Shown piece by piece: positions 28,378 to 40,986 of a DNA stretch of 64,000 bases. Source of the stretch: Magicicada septendecula. Taxonomy: Eukaryota > Arthropoda > Insecta > Hemiptera > Cicadidae. Below the pieces are notes generated by a model that did no database searches, had not been told where the DNA came from, and worked only from the letters and a program-made list of their open reading frames with translations. The stretch is taken from the NCBI GenBank assembly GCA_034769895.1, contig JAWRYS010000684.1, positions 558,001 through 622,000 of the forward strand. Direction: 5' to 3'. The position numbers and the translations under genes are program-made. Position 1 is the first letter of the stretch, and every line of letters starts with the position of its first letter.

Positions 28378-31300
28378 AAATTATATATATAGAACCCATT
28401 ACATAAAAATTTTCTCATATTGAAATAGTTAAAAGGGGTTTTCTGTCAAACAAGGGATCAAATTGATCATGTAATTTACCTCGGATCCGAGTCTCTTTAA
28501 ATCTAGTAAAGACGTCTGAATTTTACTTTACTTATCAAAAGCTTGCATGATTACATGAACACCGTTTGAAGAATGGTATTATTTAGTTAAGGGATTAAAA
28601 CTTATATCTCAAGATTAATGTTACAACGTATGATTTTAGAAATTACTGTTTACATTTATTTTTGTTTTACTTAAAGCTTAGAGAAGATTATTGTCTTTTG
28701 AAAAGCCTCTGGCATGTATGAAAAGTTATATTTTAAATGTACATAATTCTCGGTAGGCAAGCCACCGAGTCACCTCTTAAATACGCTTTTGCTGTCCGTG
28801 TCCTGAGGCGTGAATCTTCGGAACTCTGGTAGTCGGGGTAGTCATCCGGGTCGTGTTTCCGGTGAAAGTCTTCTAGGTGTATTAATAAGGAGATGGATGT
28901 TATGCTGCGTGAAGTCAGGTTGATCCTCGGCGGTTCTGGTAAGTGTTATATAGGTGGTAGTCGTCCGGATATGCAGTTGAGCACGTCACATATTCACTGG
29001 TAGAGTAGTACTGGAGTTGGCATCTTCTTTCCTTTTTGTTTTTACATTACTATCTGAATTACATCACTCGAACAATATTCGAGAGATCGTCTTTTAATTA
29101 ACTTGAGACATCACCTTATATACGAATTATTTTTTTTTTCTTATAACCACATTTCTTTAACAAATTCCTCACTACATCTTATATATAAATATAACTAGCT
29201 CTCCACGTTTTTAGTGGTAGCTAACACGCATTTAAAAACTTAAAACAAACATTTTTTTGAAGAGCCCTCGCTTGGAGGTGTTTACAGTCTGAACGCCGCA
29301 TCGTAACTCTTGCATTGCTACAACAGGTAGATTGCAACGACGCGGAGTGAGTTCTCCGCCATAATATAGTTACAACATTTTTTTAAATATACATTCTTAT
29401 AGTCAGACAAAATAAACTATCTAGACTTATCTTGTTTACAGGGATTATTATAACTACTACTTGTGGCTTTAAATTATTAATTATTTACATTACGATTTTC
29501 AGATATTTCTAAGTTACAGCCGGTTCGCTAAGCACGTTGTGTCCGGAATTGGCAGGTCAACGCATGATAATTTACTAAAGGGTTAACTGTATTATTCTCA
29601 ACTTTTTATATTACGATTTTTTTATTACTTATTTAGTTAGATTTTCTTAATTTAATTCTCATAACTATTATGAGTTAGTTCAGGGGTATTTGGTTTAATC
29701 GTGCGATTTAAAGTACTTCCTTGCTTTCCATTTTTTTTTGATATTTTTATTATTAATATTTTTTTTATTACCATTTAAATCGTCACATACTCCGCCGCTT
29801 AAAATCGACATGGGGAATTTTAATAAGGAAAATTCGAAAGTGGGGTACTGGGAGTATGCTTGCCGTTACTGTGTGAAGTTAAATTTAGTACACAATTTGT
29901 TTTCTCTATCTCTCTTGAAATTTATTTATTTCTTGTCTTGTTCTCATTCGTGAAATTCCCTTTATCTCGTTTCTTAATACGCTAACTTAGATTTTAATTC
30001 TTAATACTAATTTCCGTAACTCACAATATCGTGGCCCGACTGACATCGGCTTACTCTAACTACATCAGTTAGCTTTCAGCACTCTCTAATGATTACCTTG
30101 GCACACTCTAACTATATCAGTTAGCTTTCTGCACCATCATTACCCTTTTCAGTCGGCGCCGTTGTGACTATGTTACTTTACATATATAATTCTTAATTAC
30201 CTCTAATATAACCTAAAGCGGATCCCATACTCCACTTTAGTTTATTTCTAATCCTAATTTCTTACGCTACTGAGAGAAGCGGAATTTCACGAAGATAATT
30301 TTTATTTACTTTTAACTACCATCAGTTACAAACTATGCGAGGGGACACACTTTACACCGGTGCATTGTATTATACACGCGGTGGTTTACTTCGCTACCAG
30401 TTCATAACAATAGGGGGAGGGTGGCTGCTTACTACATTTCTCAACACGCTTTATTGTTCTCGAACAGGCCACGACCGGGTGTTTACACTATTCAACTATA
30501 CTTTTATTATTATTTTCTTTTTGGTCTCTTTCTAAGAAACTTACCTTTTTCTTTATTTATTTATTATTTACTTTGGGGGAGATTTAAGAAACTTACTTAG
30601 AATTATTTCCTATTGAATTACCATATTTATTTAGGACACTTTATTTACTTAGTTTTCAGTTTAGGTCAGTTTAAAAGTTTAATGTTTTGGGGCATGGGGT
30701 TTAACACTTTATCTAACAATGGAGGGTTAACTAAGTCATTTATTTATTTGAAATTTAAGTCACTATAAATACTTGCTCTACTACACTATACACAATTATT
30801 GCCTACACGTTTTAGTACCTGGCAAACCATTAGCATGAGTAGTAAGAGAATTACCTCTCTTCTAAGAGAAAGACAAAAATTCCACACAGACGTTATTGTA
30901 ATGTCAACGATCAGCTGTTCGCTGGAATGTAGGTCACAGTAATTTTCTTCAAACAATGGCATACTTGTTGTATGCGTGGGAACGCGAGAAACACACTTGG
31001 GTGTTGTTCTATATAACAATAGCTCACGGCTATCTTTATCGACCGGTTTCAACTGGGGAAGCCAGTTTCAACAAGGGGTGAGTCCGATGCAATGATACAC
31101 CCTTCACAAGTTACAGCCCGTAATAAGCTGAGTTTAGTTATTAATTGTCTTACGTTCTAATTTTAATTTCTGTATTTTTTTTTTTTTTTTTAGTAACAAA
31201 ATTAAGTTACGAATTTATTTACACGTAATTAACCTGGTCTACTTTAGTCAAGAGTTTATATGTTTCACCGTGACGACAGACATACAATGCAGGCATATTC

Positions 31301-31929
31301 AGGAAACTACAGGTCTTGAATTGTCGCAATATAAACCTGTTAAAGACTGAACAGTTTGACAAGCACTAAAATTCATGTAAGTACTTGCATTGGTGTAATA
31401 CAATGATAGTTTGTATTATTTTGCGTATCTTAATTAACTTATACGCAAGTTCGTCCGTAATCTTATACAAAATAAATTCACAATGGTCAATTAATATAGT
31501 GTAATAATCTAGTAATGGTAGCGACAGTATTAACCGCTAATACATGAAATACATTATGTAATTTAATATTAACATGAAATACATTAACTGAGTGCATAGA
31601 TCGGCAGAGAGTTGTCTATTTTATTTTACTACGTAACAATTATTTTACACGCGCAACTTTATACGTCACGATGCTTACAAACCTTTTTTTTTTTAACTTT
31701 AGCAGAGTGGCGCAACTTTATAACGTTCCGGGCTACGTTATAAATCCAGGGAACCCGATATAATCGACACTAGCCATTTATACAGGCTGCCTACGTTGTA
31801 ACAAACTGAAAATCAACACAACACATAGAAAAATAATATTTACTCTAATTATTAGGACACAAGGGAAGGTATTTTCAAGGATTTATGCACTCACTTCAAT
31901 CTGTAATAAGATGACATCTCTTTATTAAC
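28378..31929 (+). repeat. Unit 9, B-type 5' half, A-type 3' end
   Basis: B-type at its start and GC-rich block, and the first copy with GAGTTCTCCGC near 29350. It switches to the unit-7 pattern between about 29531 and 30176, shown by TTACTTTACAT, CATGTAAGTAC and ACACTAGCCATTTA. The last 150 bases are themselves a hybrid: GAAAAATAAT is B-like while CAAGGATTT is A-like. A private G in TTTTTTTTGATATTT near 29730 splits a T/A-rich run. Confidence 0.97.
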
Positions 31930-34900
31930 AAATTATATATATAGATCCCATTACATAAAAATTTTCTCATATTGAAATAGTTAAAAGGGGTTTTCTGTCA
32001 AACAAGGGATCAAATTGATCATGTAATTTACCTCGGATCCGAGTCTCTTTAAATCTAGTAAAGACGTCTGAATTTTACTTTACTTATCAAAAGCTTGCAT
32101 GATTACATGAACACCGTTTGAAGAATGGTATTATTTAGTTAAGGGATTAAAACTTATATCTCAAGATTAATGTTACAACGTATGATTTTTGAAATTACTG
32201 TTTACATTTATTTTTGTTTTACTTAAAGCTTAGAGAAGATTATTGTCTTTTGAAAAGTCTCTGGCATTATGAAAAGTTATATTTTAAATGTACATAATTC
32301 TCGGTAGGCAAGCCACCGAGTCACCTCTTAAATACGCTTTTGCTGTCCGTGTCCTGGGGCGTGAATCTTCGGAACTCTGGTAGTCGGCGTAGTCATCCGG
32401 GTCGTGTTTCCGGTGAAAGTCTTCTAGGTGTATTAATGAGGAGATGGATGTTATGCTGCGTGAAGTCGGGTTGATCCTCGGCGGTTCTGGTAAGTGTTGT
32501 ATAGGTGGTAGTCGTCCGGATATGCAGTTGAGCACGTCACATATTCACTGGTAGAGTAGTACTGGAGTTGGCATCTTCTTTCCTTTTTGTTTTTACATTA
32601 CTATCTGAATTACATCACTCGAACAATATTCGAGAGATCGCCTTTTATATACTTGAGACATCACCTTATATACGAATTATTTTTTTTTTCTTATAACCAC
32701 ATTTCTTTAACAAATTCCTCACTACATCTTATATATAAATATAACTAGCTCTCCACGTTTTTAGTGGTAGCTAACACGCATTTAAAAACTTAAAACAAAC
32801 ATTTTTTTGAAGAGCCCTCGCTTGGAGGTGTTTACAGTCTGAACGCCGCATCGTAACTCTTGCATTGCTACAACAGGTAGATTGCAACGACGCGGAGTGA
32901 GTACTCCGCCATAATAGAGTTACAACATTTTTTTAAATATACATTCTTATAGTCAGACAAAATAAACTATCTAGACTTATCTTGTTTACAGGGATTATTA
33001 TAACTACTACTTGTGGCTTTAAATTATTAATTATTTACATTACGATTTTCAGATATTTCTAAGTTACAGCCGGTTCGCAAAGCACGTTGTGTCCGGAATT
33101 GGCAGGTCAACGCATGATAATTTACTAAAGGGTTAACTGTATTATTCTCAACTTTTTATATTACGATTTTTTTATTACTTATTTAGTTAGATTTTCTTAA
33201 TTTAATTCTCATAACTATTATGAATTAGTTCAGGGGTATTTGGTTTAATCGTGCGATTTAAAGTACTTCCTTGCTTTCCATTTTTTTTTAATATTTTTAT
33301 TATTAATATTTTTTTTATTACCATTTAAATCGTCACATACTCCGCCGCTTAAAATCGACATGGGGAATTTTAATAAGGAAAATTCGAAAGTGGGGTACTG
33401 GGAGTATGCTTGCCGTTACTGTGTGAAGTTAAATTTAGTACACAATTTGTTTTCTCTATCTCTCTTGAAATTTATTTATTTCTTGTCTTGTTCTCATTCG
33501 TGAAATTCCCTTTATCTCGTTTCTTAATACGCTAACTTAGATTTTAATTCTTAATACTAATTTCCGTAACTCACAATATCGTGGCCCGACTGACATCGGC
33601 TTACTCTAACTACATCAGTTAGCTTTCAGCACTCTCTAATGATTACCTTGGCACACTCTAACTATATCAGTTAGCTTTCTGCACCATCATTACCCTTTTC
33701 AGTCGGCGCCGTTGTGACTATGTTACGTTACGTATATAATTCTTAATTTCCTCTAATATAACCTAAAGCGGATCCCATACTCCACTTTAGTTTATTTCTA
33801 ATCCTAATTTCTTACGCTACTGAGAGAAGCGGAATTTCACGAAGATAATTTTTATTTACTTTTAACTACCATCAGTTACAAACTATGCGAGGGGACACAC
33901 TTTACACCGGTGCATTGTATTATACACGCGGTGGTTTACTTCGCTACCAGTTCATAACAATAGGGGGAGGGTGGCTGCTTACTACATTTCTCAACACGCT
34001 TTATTGTTCTCGAACAGGCCACGACCGGGTGTTTACACTATTCAACTATACTTTTATTATTATTTTCTTTTTGGTCTCTTTCTAAGAAACTTACCTTTTT
34101 CTTTATTTATTTATTATTTACTTTGGGGGAGATTTAAGAAACTTACTTAGAATTATTTCCTATTGAATTACCATATTTATTTAGGACACTTTATTTACTT
34201 AGTTTTCAGTTTAGGTCAGTTTAAAAGTTTAATGTTTTGGGGCATGGGGTTTAACACTTTATCTAACAATGGAGGGTTAACTAAGTCATTTATTTATTTG
34301 AAATTTAAGTCACTATAAATACTTGCTCTACTACACTATACACAATTATTGCCTACACGTTTTAGTACCTGGCAAACCATTAGCATGAGTAGTAAGAGAA
34401 TTACCTCTCTTCTAAGAGAAAGACAAAAATTCCACACAGAAGTTATTGTAATGTCAACGATCAGCTGTTCGCTGGAATGTAGGTCACAGTAATTTTCTTC
34501 AAACAATGGCATACTTGTTGTATGCGTGGGAACGCGAGAAACACACTTGGGTGTTGTTCTATATAACAATAGCTCACGGCTATCTTTATCGACCGGTTTC
34601 AACTGGGGAAGCCAGTTTCAACAAGGGGTGAGTCCGATGCTATGATACACCCTTCACAAGTTACAGCCCGTAATAAGCTGAGTTTAGTTATTAATTGTCT
34701 TACGTTCTAATTTTAATTTCTGTATTTTTTTTTTTTTTTTAGTAACAAAATTAAGTTACGAATTTATTTACACGTAATTAACCTGGTCTACTTTAGTCAA
34801 GAGTTTATATGTTTCACCGTGACGACAGACATACAATGCAGGCATATTCAGGAAACTACAGGTCTTGAATTGTCGCAATATAAACCTGTTAAAGACTGAA

Positions 34901-35478
34901 CAGTTTGACAAGCACTAAAATTCATGTACGTACTTGCATTGGTGTAATACAATGATAGTTTGTATTATTTTGCGTATCTTAATTAACTTATACGCAAGTT
35001 CGTCCGTAATCTTATACAAAATAAATTCACAATGGTCAATTAATATAGTGTAATAATCTAGTAATGGTAGCGACAGTATTAACCGCTAATACATGAAATA
35101 CATTATGTAATTTAATATTAACATGAAATACATTAACTGAGTGCATAGATCGGCAGAGAGTTGTCTATTTTATTTTACTACGTAACAATTATTTTACACG
35201 CGCAACTTTATACGTCACGATGCTTACAAACCTTTTTTTTTTTAACTTTAGCAGAGTGGCGCAACTTTATAACGTTCCGGGCTACGTTATAAATCCAGGG
35301 AACCCGATATAATCGACGCTAGCCAATTATACAGGCTGCCTACGTTGTAACAAATTGAAAATCAACACAACACATAGAAAAATAATATTTACTCTAATTA
35401 TTAGGACACAAGGGAAGGTATTTTCACTGATTTATGCACTCACTTCAATCTGTAATAAGATGACATCTCTTTATTAAC
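31930..35478 (+). repeat. Unit 10, A/B recombinant, sister of unit 8
   Basis: It has the same composite structure as unit 8: A through the GC-rich block and ATCGCCTTTTATATAC, then B from TACGAATTATT, with the switch between about 32650 and 32673 and the same ATAATAGAG variant near 32914. Private changes are GGTTCGCAAAGC near 33073, ATGAATTAG near 33222 and GATGCTATG near 34637. It is the last copy with the A-type GC block; everything to its right is B. Confidence 0.97.
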
Positions 35479-38400
35479 AAATTATATATATAGAACCCAT
35501 TACATAAAAATTTTCTCATATTGAAATAGTTAAAAGGGGTTTTCTGTCAAACAAGGGATCAAATTGATCATGTAATTTACCTCGGATCCGAGTCTCTTTA
35601 AATCTAGTAAAGACGTCTGAATTTTACTTTACTTATCAAAAGCTTGCATGATTACATGAACACCGTTTGAAGAATGGTATTATTTAGTTAAGGGATTAAA
35701 ACTTATATCTCAAGATTAATGTTACAACGTATGATTTTAGAAATTACTGTTTACATTTATTTTTGTTTTACTTAAAGCTTAGAGAAGATTATTGTCTTTT
35801 GAAAAGCCTCTGGCATGTATGAAAAGTTATATTTTAAATGTACATAATTCTCGGTAGGCAAGCCACCGAGTCACCTCTTAAATACGCTTTTGCTGTCCGT
35901 GTCCTGAGGCGTGAATCTTCGGAACTCTGGTAGTCGGGGTAGTCATCCGGGTCGTGTTTCCGGTGAAAGTCTTCTAGGTGTATTAATAAGGAGATGGATG
36001 TTATGCTGCGTGAAGTCAGGTTGATCCTCGGCGGTTCTGGTAAGTGTTATATAGGTGGTAGTCGTCCGGATATGCAGTTGAGCACGTCACATATTCACTG
36101 GTAGAGTAGTACTGGAGTTGGCATCTTCTTTCCTTTTTGTTTTTACATTACTATCTGAATTACATCACTCGAACAATATTCGAGAGATCGTCTTTTAATT
36201 AACTTGAGACATCACCTTATATACGAATTATTTTTTTTTTCTTATAACCACATTTCTTTAACAAATTCCTCACTACATCTTATATATAAATATAACTAGC
36301 TCTCCACGTTTTTAGTGGTAGCTAACACGCATTTAAAAACTTAAAACAAACATTTTTTTGAAGAGCCCTCGCTTGGAGGTGTTTACAGTCTGAACGCCGC
36401 ATCGTAACTCTTGCATTGCTACAACAGGTAGATTGCAACGACGCGGAGTGAGTTCTCCGCCATAATATAGTTACAACATTTTTTTAAATATACATTCTTA
36501 TAGTCAGACAAAATAAACTATCTAGACTTATCTTGTTTACAGGGATTATTATAACTACTACTTGTGGCTTTAAATTATTAATTATTTACATTACGATTTT
36601 CAGATATTTCTAAGTTACAGCCGGTTCGCTAAGCACGTTGTGTCCGGAATTGGCAGGTCAACGCATGATAATTTACTAAAGGGTTAACTGTATTATTCTC
36701 AACTTTTTATATTACGATTTTTTTATTACTTATTTAGTTAGATTTTCTTAATTTAATTCTCATAACTATTATGAGTTAGTTCAGGGGTATTTGGTTTAAT
36801 CGTGCGATTTAAAGTACTTCCTTGCTTTCCATTTTTTTTTAATATTTTTATTATTAATATTTTTTTTATTACCATTTAAATCGTCACATACTCCGCCGCT
36901 TAAAATCGACATGGGGAATTTTAATAAGGAAAATTCGAAAGTGGGGTACTGGGAGTATGCTTGCCGTTACTGTGTGAAGTTAAATTTAGTACACAATTTG
37001 TTTTCTCTATCTCTCTTGAAATTTATTTATTTCTTGTCTTGTTCTCATTCGTGAAATTCCCTTTATCTCGTTTCTTAATACGCTAACTTAGATTTTAATT
37101 CTTAATACTAATTTCCGTAACTCACAATATCGTGGCCCGACTGACATCGGCTTACTCTAACTACATCAGTTAGCTTTCAGCACTCTCTAATGATTACCTT
37201 GGCACACTCTAACTATATCAGTTAGCTTTCTGCACCATCATTACCCTTTTCAGTCGGCGCCGTTGTGACTATGTTACGTTACGTATATAATTCTTAATTT
37301 CCTCTAATATAACCTAAAGCGGATCCCATACTCCACTTTAGTTTATTTCTAATCCTAATTTCTTACGCTACTGAGAGAAGCGGAATTTCACGAAGATAAT
37401 TTTTATTTACTTTTAACTACCATCAGTTACAAACTATGCGAGGGGACACACTTTACACCGGTGCATTGTATTATACACGCGGTGGTTTACTTCGCTACCA
37501 GTTCATAACAATAGGGGGAGGGTGGCTGCTTACTACATTTCTCAACACGCTTTATTGTTCTCGAACAGGCCACGACCGGGTGTTTACACTATTCAACTAT
37601 ACTTTTATTATTATTTTCTTTTTGGTCTCTTTCTAAGAAACTTACCTTTTTCTTTATTTATTTATTATTTACTTTGGGGGAGATTTAAGAAACTTACTTA
37701 GAATTATTTCCTATTGAATTACCATATTTATTTAGGACACTTTATTTACTTAGTTTTCAGTTTAGGTCAGTTTTAAATTTTAATGTTTTGGGGCATGGGG
37801 TTTAACACTTTATCTAACAATGGAGGGTTAACTAAGTCATTTATTTATTTGAAATTTAAGTCACTATAAATACTTGCTCTACTACACTATACACAATTAT
37901 TGCCTACACGTTTTAGTACCTGGCAAACCATTAGCATGAGTAGTAAGAGAATTACCTCTCTTCTAAGAGAAAGACAAAAATTCCACACAGACGTTATTGT
38001 AATGTCAACGATCATCTGTTGGCTGGAATGTAGGTCACAGTAATTTTCTTCAAACAATGGCATACTTGTTGTATGCGTGGGAACGCGAGAAACACACTTG
38101 GGTGTTGTTCTATATAACAATAGCTCACGGCTATCTTTATCGACCGGTTTCAACTGGGGAAGCCAGTTTCAACAAGGGGTGAGTCCGATGCAATGATACA
38201 CCCTTCACAAGTTACAGCCCGTAATAAGCTGAGTTTAGTTATTAATTGTCTTACGTTCTAATTTTAATTTCTGTATTTTTTTTTTTTTTTTAGTAACAAA
38301 ATTAAGTTACGAATTTATTTACACGTAATTAACCTGGTCTACTTTAGTCAAGAGTTTATATGTTTCACCGTGACGACAGACATACAATGCAGGCATATTC

Positions 38401-39029
38401 AGGAAACTACAGGTCTTGAATTGTCGCAATATAAACCTGTTAAAGACTGAACAGTTTGACAAGCACTAAAATTCATGTACGTACTTGCATTGGTGTAATA
38501 CAATGATAGTTTGTATTATTTTGCGTATCTTAATTAACTTATACGCAAGTTCGTCCGTAATCTTATACAAAATAAATTCACAATGGTCAATTAATATAGT
38601 GTAATAATCTAGTAATGGTAGCGACAGTATTAACCGCTAATACATGAAATACATTATGTAATTTAATATTAACATGAAATACATTAACTGAGTGCATAGA
38701 TCGGCAGAGAGTTGTCTATTTTATTTTACTACGTAACAATTATTTTACACGCGCAACTTTATACGTCACGATGCTTACAAACCTTTTTTTTTTTAACTTT
38801 AGCAGAGTGGCGCAACTTTATAACGTTCCGGGCTACGTTATAAATCCAGGGAACCCGATATAATCGACGCTAGCCAATTATACAGGCTGCCTACGTTGTA
38901 ACAAATTGAAAATCAACACAACACATAGAAAAATAATATTTACTCTAATTATTAGGACACAAGGGAAGGTATTTTCACTGATTTATGCACTCACTTCAAT
39001 CTGTAATAAGATGACATCTCTTTATTAAC
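35479..39029 (+). repeat. Unit 11, B-type with the unit-4 3' variants
   Basis: Uniform B copy. Like units 12, 13 and 4 it carries TTTTAAATTTT near 37772 and ATCTGTTGGCT near 38014. It differs from unit 12 mainly by one extra T in the run near 38783. It starts the homogenised right-hand half of the window. Confidence 0.97.
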
Positions 39030-39107
39030 AAATTATATATATAGAACCCATTACATAAAAATTTTCTCATATTGAAATAGTTAAAAGGGGTTTTCTGTCA
39101 AACAAGG

Positions 39108-39143
39108 GATCAAATTGATCATGTAATTTACCTCGGATCCGAG
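39108..39143 (+). repeat. Paired small palindromes near the unit start
   Basis: Two inverted repeats lie 11 bp apart: GATCAA and TTGATC around a single A (39108-39120), and the perfect 12-bp palindrome CTCGGATCCGAG (39132-39143), which contains a BamHI site. Both recur in every copy; the only change I saw is the centre-base A to T in unit 16. Possible dimeric protein-binding sites, but no known motif is recognised and short palindromes arise by chance. Confidence 0.6.
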
Positions 39144-39400
39144 TCTCTTTAAATCTAGTAAAGACGTCTGAATTTTACTTTACTTATCAAAAGCTTGCAT
39201 GATTACATGAACACCGTTTGAAGAATGGTATTATTTAGTTAAGGGATTAAAACTTATATCTCAAGATTAATGTTACAACGTATGATTTTAGAAATTACTG
39301 TTTACATTTATTTTTGTTTTACTTAAAGCTTAGAGAAGATTATTGTCTTTTGAAAAGCCTCTGGCATGTATGAAAAGTTATATTTTAAATGTACATAATT

Positions 39401-39421
39401 CTCGGTAGGCAAGCCACCGAG
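39401..39421 (+). repeat. Strong hairpin at the edge of the GC-rich block
   Basis: Arms CTCGGT and ACCGAG enclose an inner GG/CC pair with a CAAG loop, giving eight mostly GC pairs with one bulged A. It marks the step from AT-rich flank to GC-rich block and is unchanged in all copies I inspected. On the minus strand it lies near the end of the A-type 83-codon ORF. There is no U tract of the kind needed to call a bacterial terminator. Confidence 0.6.
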
Positions 39422-39680
39422 TCACCTCTTAAATACGCTTTTGCTGTCCGTGTCCTGAGGCGTGAATCTTCGGAACTCTGGTAGTCGGGGTAGTCATCCG
39501 GGTCGTGTTTCCGGTGAAAGTCTTCTAGGTGTATTAATAAGGAGATGGATGTTATGCTGCGTGAAGTCAGGTTGATCCTCGGCGGTTCTGGTAAGTGTTA
39601 TATAGGTGGTAGTCGTCCGGATATGCAGTTGAGCACGTCACATATTCACTGGTAGAGTAGTACTGGAGTTGGCATCTTCT
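39401..39680 (+). other. GC-rich block, B-type version
   Basis: This block stands out in base composition: in unit 1 the equivalent bases 421-600 are about 52% GC by count, while 1321-1380 are about 22%. It carries five fixed A/B differences within 143 bp (unit-1 positions 429, 460, 510, 540 and 571; four are G to A on the plus strand). A consensus-like 5' splice site, CTG/GTAAGT, lies at 39588-39596 on the plus strand. What the block does is unknown; an old inserted element, a promoter-like CpG-containing segment or an RNA gene are all possible. Confidence 0.55.
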
Positions 39681-39718
39681 TTCCTTTTTGTTTTTACATT
39701 ACTATCTGAATTACATCA

Positions 39719-39735
39719 CTCGAACAATATTCGAG
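39719..39735 (+). repeat. Hairpin, CTCGAA/TTCGAG arms
   Basis: Six-pair inverted repeat with a CAATA loop, present in both A and B copies. Individually within what chance could produce in an AT-rich unit of this size. Confidence 0.5.
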
Positions 39736-39847
39736 AGATCGTCTTTTAATTAACTTGAGACATCACCTTATATACGAATTATTTTTTTTTTCTTATAACC
39801 ACATTTCTTTAACAAATTCCTCACTACATCTTATATATAAATATAAC

Positions 39848-39875
39848 TAGCTCTCCACGTTTTTAGTGGTAGCTA
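39848..39875 (+). repeat. Two-part hairpin, TAGCT-CCAC / GTGG-AGCTA
   Basis: Outer arms TAGCT/AGCTA and inner arms CCAC/GTGG pair around a GTTTTTA loop, with an asymmetric internal loop (CT opposite T). It directly follows a TATA-rich segment (TTATATATAAATATAA near 39831) that resembles a TATA-box region, though AT-richness makes such matches common. The structure is unchanged between A and B copies. Confidence 0.5.
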
Positions 39876-39993
39876 ACACGCATTTAAAAACTTAAAACAA
39901 ACATTTTTTTGAAGAGCCCTCGCTTGGAGGTGTTTACAGTCTGAACGCCGCATCGTAACTCTTGCATTGCTACAACAGGTAGATTGCAACGAC

Positions 39994-40011
39994 GCGGAGT
40001 GAGTTCTCCGC
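39994..40011 (+). repeat. GC-rich hairpin with polymorphic closing pair
   Basis: Arms GCGGAG and CTCCGC are identical in the copies I inspected. In units 1-8, 10 and 14 the next position reads GAGTAC, giving a seventh pair and a four-base loop; in units 9, 11-13 and 15-18 it reads GAGTTC, leaving six pairs and a six-base loop. It is one of the few GC-rich stems in an AT-rich setting. Confidence 0.6.
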
Positions 40012-40309
40012 CATAATATAGTTACAACATTTTTTTAAATATACATTCTTATAGTCAGACAAAATAAACTATCTAGACTTATCTTGTTTACAGGGATTAT
40101 TATAACTACTACTTGTGGCTTTAAATTATTAATTATTTACATTACGATTTTCAGATATTTCTAAGTTACAGCCGGTTCGCTAAGCACGTTGTGTCCGGAA
40201 TTGGCAGGTCAACGCATGATAATTTACTAAAGGGTTAACTGTATTATTCTCAACTTTTTATATTACGATTTTTTTATTACTTATTTAGTTAGATTTTCTT
40301 AATTTAATT

Positions 40310-40326
40310 CTCATAACTATTATGAG
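40310..40326 (+). repeat. Seven-pair hairpin with three-base loop
   Basis: CTCATAA and TTATGAG flank CTA. The arms are intact in the copies I inspected except unit 10, where TTATGAG reads TTATGAA and the outer pair is lost. Confidence 0.55.
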
Positions 40327-40704
40327 TTAGTTCAGGGGTATTTGGTTTAATCGTGCGATTTAAAGTACTTCCTTGCTTTCCATTTTTTTTTAATATTTTT
40401 ATTATTAATATTTTTTTTATTACCATTTAAATCGTCACATACTCCGCCGCTTAAAATCGACATGGGGAATTTTAATAAGGAAAATTCGAAAGTGGGGTAC
40501 TGGGAGTATGCTTGCCGTTACTGTGTGAAGTTAAATTTAGTACACAATTTGTTTTCTCTATCTCTCTTGAAATTTATTTATTTCTTGTCTTGTTCTCATT
40601 CGTGAAATTCCCTTTATCTCGTTTCTTAATACGCTAACTTAGATTTTAATTCTTAATACTAATTTCCGTAACTCACAATATCGTGGCCCGACTGACATCG
40701 GCTT

Positions 40705-40785
40705 ACTCTAACTACATCAGTTAGCTTTCAGCACTCTCTAATGATTACCTTGGCACACTCTAACTATATCAGTTAGCTTTCTGCA
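40705..40785 (+). repeat. 29-bp direct repeat, period 52, each copy with a hairpin
   Basis: A 29-bp sequence at 40705-40733 returns at 40757-40785 with two mismatches. Each copy contains arms CTAACT and AGTTAG around a five-base loop (ACATC, then ATATC), at 40708-40724 and 40760-40776. Stems are preserved even in the divergent unit 2, whose changes fall beside them (GCTGTCAG, CCCACAC, GCATCATC). The two loops differ from each other in the same way in all units, so the duplication predates the array's recent homogenisation. A pair of binding sites or a small structured RNA element is possible. Confidence 0.75.
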
Positions 40786-40986
40786 CCATCATTACCCTTT
40801 TCAGTCGGCGCCGTTGTGACTATGTTACGTTACGTATATAATTCTTAATTTCCTCTAATATAACCTAAAGCGGATCCCATACTCCACTTTAGTTTATTTC
40901 TAATCCTAATTTCTTACGCTACTGAGAGAAGCGGAATTTCACGAAGATAATTTTTATTTACTTTTAACTACCATCAGTTACAAACT

